A stretch of 7,009 nucleotides of DNA from Acidobacteriota bacterium (lineage in GTDB: Bacteria > Acidobacteriota > Vicinamibacteria > Vicinamibacterales > Vicinamibacteraceae): positions 1 through 7,009 of the forward strand of contig JAEZDP010000115.1 of the NCBI GenBank assembly GCA_023418055.1, given 5' to 3'. Shown here piece by piece: positions 1 to 3,482 of the stretch. Position 1 is the stretch's first letter. Every line of letters starts with the position of its first letter. Under the pieces are notes generated by a model. It searched no databases. It was given only the letters and a program-made list of their open reading frames with translations, and was not told where the DNA came from. The position numbers and the translations under genes are program-made.

Positions 1-61
1 GGCTACGGGCTACGGGCTACGGGCTACGGGCTACGGGCTTCGGGCTACGGGCTTCGGGCTT
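1..61. repeat. 7-bp tandem array, unit GGCTACG/GGCTTCG
   Basis: Eight complete head-to-tail 7-bp units occupy 1-56. Units 1-5 and 7 read GGCTACG, and units 6 and 8 read GGCTTCG. A ninth, partial unit (GGCTT) follows at 57-61 before the pattern breaks. The array starts at the first base of the window, so it may extend further left and the copy number is a minimum. Read on the plus strand the unit contains no stop codon in any frame. Read on the minus strand it gives a TAG in every frame once per 21 bases. Its function is unknown; it is most simply an intergenic slippage-type repeat. Confidence 0.93.
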
Positions 62-83
62 GCGGGTCGGACGCCTCCGCCCC

Positions 84-125
84 GATCCCCGATCCCCGAT
101 CCGCGATCCGCGATCCGCGATCCGC
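84..125. repeat. 7-bp tandem array, unit GATCCCC/GATCCGC
   Basis: Six head-to-tail 7-bp units are visible: two GATCCCC (84-97) followed by four GATCCGC (98-125). The array ends 12 bases before the proposed GTG start of the ligase gene. The period matches the array at 1-61 but the unit is unrelated, and 22 bases separate the two. Translated in the ligase frame it would give the repeating heptapeptide DPRS(P/A)IR, which does not look like the N-terminus of an adenylate-forming enzyme. I therefore treat the array as upstream non-coding DNA. Confidence 0.92.
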
Positions 126-131
126 TATTGT
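126..131 (+). promoter_or_regulatory. possible -10 element, leaderless start
   Basis: TATTGT matches the bacterial -10 consensus TATAAT at four of six positions and is the only AT-leaning spot between the repeats and the ligase gene. Its last base lies seven bases before the GTG at 138, the usual distance from a -10 box to the transcription start. The mRNA would then begin at or next to the start codon, which agrees with the lack of a Shine-Dalgarno sequence there. No convincing -35 box is present; that position falls inside the repeat array. This is a weak call. Confidence 0.22.
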
Positions 132-137
132 ACTGAC

Positions 138-1619
138 GTGTCGCTGCTCGAACGCTTCGCGCGTGTGGCCCGTGACCGGGCAGACGAGGTGCTGGTGTGG
201 GCACCGCAGGAAGGACGCGCGTCGCGCGCCGCCGACCTGCTTGCAGAGGCTCACGCGATTGCCCGCGGCCTCGCGGACGCCGGGCTCGGGCCGGGTCAGG
301 CCGTGCTGGCCACGGTCGGTAACCAGACGAGCTTCATCACGCTCACGCTGGCCTGTCTGCGCCGCGGCTGGCCGCTGCTCGCGGCCGACCGCAACACGCC
401 GCCAGCCGAAGTGCACGCGCTCGTGCGCCGGTGGCGGCCCGCGGCCTGGGTAGGCGTCGACGCAACGACCTCGCCGGGGCCACCCACGACGACCATCCCC
501 CTGGTACCAGGCCTCGAGGCGCAGATCTTCGCGCAGAGCGATGCGGCGCGCCGCTATGGCGACGCGGTCCTGCTGAAGCTGACCTCCGGGTCCACCGGCA
601 CACCGAAGCTGACCCTCACGCAGGAACGGCACCTCGTGGCCGACGTGGCGCAGATCGTCGAGGGCATGCAGATCGGGCCGCGCACGCGGCAGCTTGGTGT
701 CATCCCGCTGTCGCACTCGTACGGGTTCAGTAACCTCGTGTTGCCGCTGCTGTGGCAGGGCTCACCGCTTCTGCTGCATCCCGGCTTCGTCCCGGCTCAC
801 GTGGCGGCCGACGCCACGGCCTTCGGCGCCGAGACGTGGGCGGGGGTGCCCTACATGTTCGAGCACGTGGCACGTCACGTCACCGCGCCCTTCCCGCCAA
901 CCCTGCGCATCGTGATCTCGGCCGGCGCGCCCCTACCGATCGAGGTGGTGCGGGCGTTCCACGCGCGTACGGGCCGCAAGGTGCACTCGTTCTACGGGTC
1001 GAGCGAGACTGGCGGCATCTGCTACGACGGCAGCGACGAGATCGACGAGGACGTGCCCGTCGGGCGGCCGCTCGGCGCCACACAGGTGCAGTTGCTCGAG
1101 GACGGCGATGCCCCTGACGGATCGGGCCGCGTCGCCGTGTGCGGTCCGGCCGTGGTCGAGGGCTACGCCGATGGCGCCGACGCCGACGCGTTTGCCGGCG
1201 GTGCGTTCATCACCGGCGACTTCGGCAGGTTCGATGCGCGTGGACGGCTCTGGCTGACGGGCCGGGCGGCCGCAGCCGTCAACGTCGCCGGCCGCAAGGT
1301 GCTGCCGCTCGAGGTCGAAATGGCCATCCGGGCGGTGCCCGGGGTCCGCGACGTGGCGGTCATCGGCGTGGAGGACGCCCGGCGAGGGCAGACGGTCGGT
1401 GCGTGTTTCGTGGCCGCCGAGGTCATACCGCCCCACGTGTTGCGGTCCGCGCTCGCCTCGCGCCTCGCCAGCTACAAGCTGCCGCGCGTCATCGTCCAGG
1501 TCGATGCGCTGCCGCGCACCGCGCGCGGCAAGGCGGACCGCCAGGCCGTGGCCCGGCTGCTCGACGAGGCCCGTGCGGCCGGGGACGTGGTGGTCAGCGC
1601 GCCTCGGGCGGATCGATGA
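138..1619 (+). CDS. class I adenylate-forming enzyme (acyl/aryl-CoA or acyl-AMP ligase)
   Basis: A 493-residue AMP-binding (ANL superfamily) enzyme. Such enzymes adenylate a carboxylic acid with ATP and usually pass it to CoA or a carrier protein. Visible motifs are the phosphate-binding loop TSGSTGTPK (149-157), YGSSETGG (286-293), ITGDFGRFD with ribose-binding D361, the hinge region ending NVAGRKVLPLEVE (N382 onward), and the C-terminal RTARGK with catalytic lysine K465. The hinge is atypical: where many CoA ligases have an acidic-rich D-D-x-I-K, this one has A-A-A-V-N. Length is slightly below the usual 500-550. No Shine-Dalgarno is seen. The GTG at 138 is chosen because protein-like sequence begins there; a TTG at 60 would translate the repeats, although the frame stays open to the left edge. 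The substrate cannot be read from sequence. The 3' end overlaps the convergent binding-protein gene by 26 bp, leaving no room for an ordinary terminator. Confidence 0.9.
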   Translation: MSLLERFARVARDRADEVLVWAPQEGRASRAADLLAEAHAIARGLADAGLGPGQAVLATVGNQTSFITLTLACLRRGWPLLAADRNTPPAEVHALVRRWRPAAWVGVDATTSPGPPTTTIPLVPGLEAQIFAQSDAARRYGDAVLLKLTSGSTGTPKLTLTQERHLVADVAQIVEGMQIGPRTRQLGVIPLSHSYGFSNLVLPLLWQGSPLLLHPGFVPAHVAADATAFGAETWAGVPYMFEHVARHVTAPFPPTLRIVISAGAPLPIEVVRAFHARTGRKVHSFYGSSETGGICYDGSDEIDEDVPVGRPLGATQVQLLEDGDAPDGSGRVAVCGPAVVEGYADGADADAFAGGAFITGDFGRFDARGRLWLTGRAAAAVNVAGRKVLPLEVEMAIRAVPGVRDVAVIGVEDARRGQTVGACFVAAEVIPPHVLRSALASRLASYKLPRVIVQVDALPRTARGKADRQAVARLLDEARAAGDVVVSAPRADR

Positions 1620-2574
1620 CGGCGACGACGCCGGGGTCGGCGAGGTTGTCGAGCGTGACCATCAGCACGCCCGTGTCCACGATGGGCGGCACCTGCCGCC
1701 CCTGCAGGTGATCCACGAGCGTCTTCACGCTCTGATAGCCCATGTTGACGGGATGCTGGACCACGAAACCGCGCAGGTGGCCCTGGCGCAGCGGTTCGAT
1801 GAACGACGAGCTGTAGTCGAACCCGACAAACGCCACCTGGCCCGCGCGGCCGATGTCCTGCAGGGCCAGCAGCATGCCGGCCGTGGACGACTCGTTGGGG
1901 GTGAAGATGCCATCGAGTTGCGCTGCATAGCGATTCAGGAGGTTCTCGGAGGCGCGCTTGGCGGTGTCGCGCGTCGCGCCAGCGTACTGGTCCGACGAGA
2001 TGACCTCGATGTCGGGAAAACGGATGGCGATCTCTTCGAGAAAGCCGCGTTCGCGCTCCTCGGTGGCGGCCGACCCTTCCTGGTACCGCAGCATGAGCAC
2101 GGTGCCGGTGCCCTCGAGAATCTCGCCCATGCGCTGGGCGGCGAGGCGTCCGCCCTGCTCGTTGTCGGTCGCCACGTAGCTGACCGCGGGGTTGGGCGAC
2201 TCGAGCGCCGAGTCGAAGACCACGGTCGGGATGCCGGCGCGCTGCGCCTCTTCCACGGGCCGCAGCAACGCCCGGCTGTCGAGCGGCGCCAGCACGAGGC
2301 CCGAGACGCCCTCGCTGATGAAGCCTTCGACGACCTGCACCTGTTGCTCGCGATCGTCCTCGCGGAGCGGGCCCTTCCAGATCACCTCGACCCTCGTGCC
2401 ACCCTCGGTGAACTCGGCGGCGGCCTTCTCGGCCCCTATCCGCACGCGTTTCCAGTGCTCGTGCGTGGCGCCCTTGGGCACCACGGCGATGCGAATCGCC
2501 TCGTCCCTGGGTGCGCGGCAGCCGGCGACGACCACAAGCGCCATGGCGGCCAGCACGGCCCGGCGCGCGGTCAC
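1594..2574 (-). CDS. sugar-type ABC transporter substrate-binding lipoprotein
   Basis: A 326-residue periplasmic binding protein of the ribose/LacI type (Peripla_BP_4-like). The N-terminus is a short lipoprotein signal, basic residues then a hydrophobic run ending VVAGC, with C19 as the predicted lipidated cysteine. Family signatures follow: an opening strand IAVVPKG (29-35), SGLVLAPLDS (91-100), AGIPTVVFDS (113-122), DGIFTPNESS (221-230), FVGFDYSS (249-256) and VVQHPVNMGYQSVKTL (271-286). These match the two-lobed fold that closes on a sugar or similar small polar ligand. The GTG start overlaps the OsmC stop as GTGA and has a GGAGG six bases upstream. A longer reading from 2805 would lie inside the OsmC gene and lose the signal peptide. 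No transporter ATPase or permease is next to it, so it is an orphan here. The ligand is unknown. It is the last gene of the minus-strand run. Confidence 0.9.
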   Translation of the reverse strand: MTARRAVLAAMALVVVAGCRAPRDEAIRIAVVPKGATHEHWKRVRIGAEKAAAEFTEGGTRVEVIWKGPLREDDREQQVQVVEGFISEGVSGLVLAPLDSRALLRPVEEAQRAGIPTVVFDSALESPNPAVSYVATDNEQGGRLAAQRMGEILEGTGTVLMLRYQEGSAATEERERGFLEEIAIRFPDIEVISSDQYAGATRDTAKRASENLLNRYAAQLDGIFTPNESSTAGMLLALQDIGRAGQVAFVGFDYSSSFIEPLRQGHLRGFVVQHPVNMGYQSVKTLVDHLQGRQVPPIVDTGVLMVTLDNLADPGVVAVIDPPEAR

Positions 2575-2963
2575 GACTGGCCTCCGGCCAGGATGGGGAT
2601 GCCAGCCTTCAGGATGCGCGACACGGGACAGGCGTCGGCGATCTCGTGCAGCCGGGCACGCTGGCCGTCGTCGAGCGGACCGCGAATCTCGAGGGCACGC
2701 GACAGGGACGGCGACTTGCCGCCCGTCATGCCGATGGTGACGTCCACGCCTTCGAGCGGCCAGGCCTTCCGCTCGGCGTACATCCGCAGGGTGATCGCCG
2801 TGCACGAGGCGAGCGACGCCATCAGGTATTCGTAGGGACTCGCTGACACGTCGGCGCCACCGACCTCGAGCGGTTCGTCCGCGACGAGGGTGTGGGTGCG
2901 CGTGGACATGACGGTGGTGTAGCCCTCGCGCCCGAGCGTGGCCGTGAGCGTGCGTTCACTCAT
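2571..2963 (-). CDS. OsmC/Ohr family thiol peroxidase-like protein
   Basis: A 130-residue OsmC-superfamily protein, within the usual 125-145 range for this cytoplasmic dimeric fold. The best known members reduce organic hydroperoxides with a cysteine pair. Both cysteines are present: C54 in LMASLASCTAITLR (47-60) and C112 in ADACPVSRIL (109-118), along with the conserved glutamate E45 in SPYEYL. The CPVSR setting of the second cysteine resembles the general OsmC/YhfA branch more than classical Ohr, so the substrate could be something other than alkyl hydroperoxides. The ATG at 2963 overlaps the DinB gene's 3' end by 8 bp (ATGAGTGA) and lacks a clear Shine-Dalgarno. Translation probably depends on the upstream gene. 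Its own stop overlaps the start of the lipoprotein gene by 4 bp. Confidence 0.9.
   Translation of the reverse strand: MSERTLTATLGREGYTTVMSTRTHTLVADEPLEVGGADVSASPYEYLMASLASCTAITLRMYAERKAWPLEGVDVTIGMTGGKSPSLSRALEIRGPLDDGQRARLHEIADACPVSRILKAGIPILAGGQS
2581..2585 (-). promoter_or_regulatory. Shine-Dalgarno GGAGG deciding the lipoprotein start
   Basis: The plus strand reads CCTCC, which is GGAGG on the coding strand, with six bases to the GTG at 2574. It lies inside the last codons of the OsmC gene. It supports the GTG start over upstream in-frame codons and suggests reinitiation after OsmC translation ends. Confidence 0.75.
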
Positions 2964-3459
2964 GGGGGTAGCCTACCGCAAGTGCCCGACGGAGCAGCGC
3001 CACCTGTCCGCCGTGGTAGGCGAAATGCTGCGTGAGGCCGTGCACCAGTTGCTCGAACGACACGGGCGCCACCGCCACGGGCTCACGGGGGTCGACGATG
3101 GGGTGGCTCCAGCGCGCCTCCGGGAAACCGGCCACGACCTTCTCGAGGTGCGCGACGGCCGTGGCAAGGGCGAGGGTCATCGCCGCCCAACCCGCTGGCG
3201 TCGCCGCCAGCGACGGCGGCCAGTCGCCCTCCTCAGGAGTGCCCGCCGGGAACCCCTCGAGCCGGCGCGACACCTCGTGGGTCCATGCGGTGAGGTGCGC
3301 CGTGATCTCGCCTATCGAATGCGCGCCGGCGATGGGATACGCCTCGGCCTCGGCGGCCGTGACGGGCCGCAGCAGCTCCATGACCGAGGGCCCGTGCCAT
3401 GGGTCGCCGTCGAAGGCGCGATGCAGTTGATCGATGAGATGGGAAGCGCGATGGGTCAT
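2956..3459 (-). CDS. DinB-family four-helix metal-binding protein
   Basis: A 167-residue DinB/YfiT-superfamily protein. Members are cytoplasmic four-helix bundles binding a divalent metal through three histidines; characterised ones include bacillithiol- and mycothiol-dependent enzymes, while many have no known function. The likely triad is H55 in GEITAHLTAW (50-59) plus H145 and H149 in LTQHFAYHGGQ (142-152). The early DGDPWHGPS (17-25) and GAHSIGEI (45-52) segments are typical of the subgroup. The ATG at 3459 has a GAGG six bases upstream and lies 23 bp after the stop of the GGT-fusion gene, which supports co-transcription. The stop lies inside the OsmC start region. The sequence does not reveal which thiol or substrate, if any, is used. 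Confidence 0.87.
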   Translation of the reverse strand: MTHRASHLIDQLHRAFDGDPWHGPSVMELLRPVTAAEAEAYPIAGAHSIGEITAHLTAWTHEVSRRLEGFPAGTPEEGDWPPSLAATPAGWAAMTLALATAVAHLEKVVAGFPEARWSHPIVDPREPVAVAPVSFEQLVHGLTQHFAYHGGQVALLRRALAVGYPHE

Positions 3460-3465
3460 GTCGAA

Positions 3466-3469
3466 CCTC
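3466..3469 (-). promoter_or_regulatory. Shine-Dalgarno GAGG for the DinB gene
   Basis: The plus strand has CCTC here, giving GAGG on the coding strand with six bases to the ATG. The whole gap to the upstream stop codon is only 23 bp, leaving little space for a separate promoter or terminator. Confidence 0.6.
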
Positions 3470-3482
3470 GGCGAGGGCTACG

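Noticed and set aside
1..125. CRISPR-like array
   Set aside because: The units are contiguous 7-bp repeats without unique spacers, and no cas genes are present.
60..137. TTG start at 60 for the ligase, adding 26 residues
   Set aside because: The extension only translates the GATCCSC repeats into DPRS(P/A)IR peptides and does not resemble ANL enzyme N-termini.
45..716. A 223-codon minus-strand open frame across the ligase N-terminus and the repeats
   Set aside because: It lies opposite well-supported coding sequence and ends at a TAG supplied by the repeat array. Its translation shows no domain.
2575..2805. A longer N-terminus for the binding lipoprotein
   Set aside because: It is arginine/proline-rich shadow sequence inside the OsmC gene. 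It would bury the lipoprotein signal and ignores the GGAGG placed six bases before the GTG at 2574.
1399..2835. A 478-codon plus-strand open frame spanning the ligase 3' end, the lipoprotein and OsmC
   Set aside because: It is a shadow frame of three supported genes, with no motif, signal or ribosome binding site of its own.
2966..2976. Short palindrome GGTAGCCTACC near the DinB/OsmC junction, a possible operator
   Set aside because: It is only five base pairs per arm, within coding sequence inside a translationally coupled junction, with no promoter elements nearby.
3193..3212. Inverted repeat CGCTGGCG-TCGC-CGCCAGCG, a possible hairpin terminator
   Set aside because: It lies mid-way through the DinB coding sequence, has no T tract, and is the kind of stem expected by chance in GC-rich coding DNA.
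3476..3482. A single GGCTACG unit between the GGT-fusion and DinB genes
   Set aside because: One 7-mer copy is expected by chance in a 7-kb window, and another copy occurs inside the ligase gene near 1160. It is not evidence of a dispersed element.
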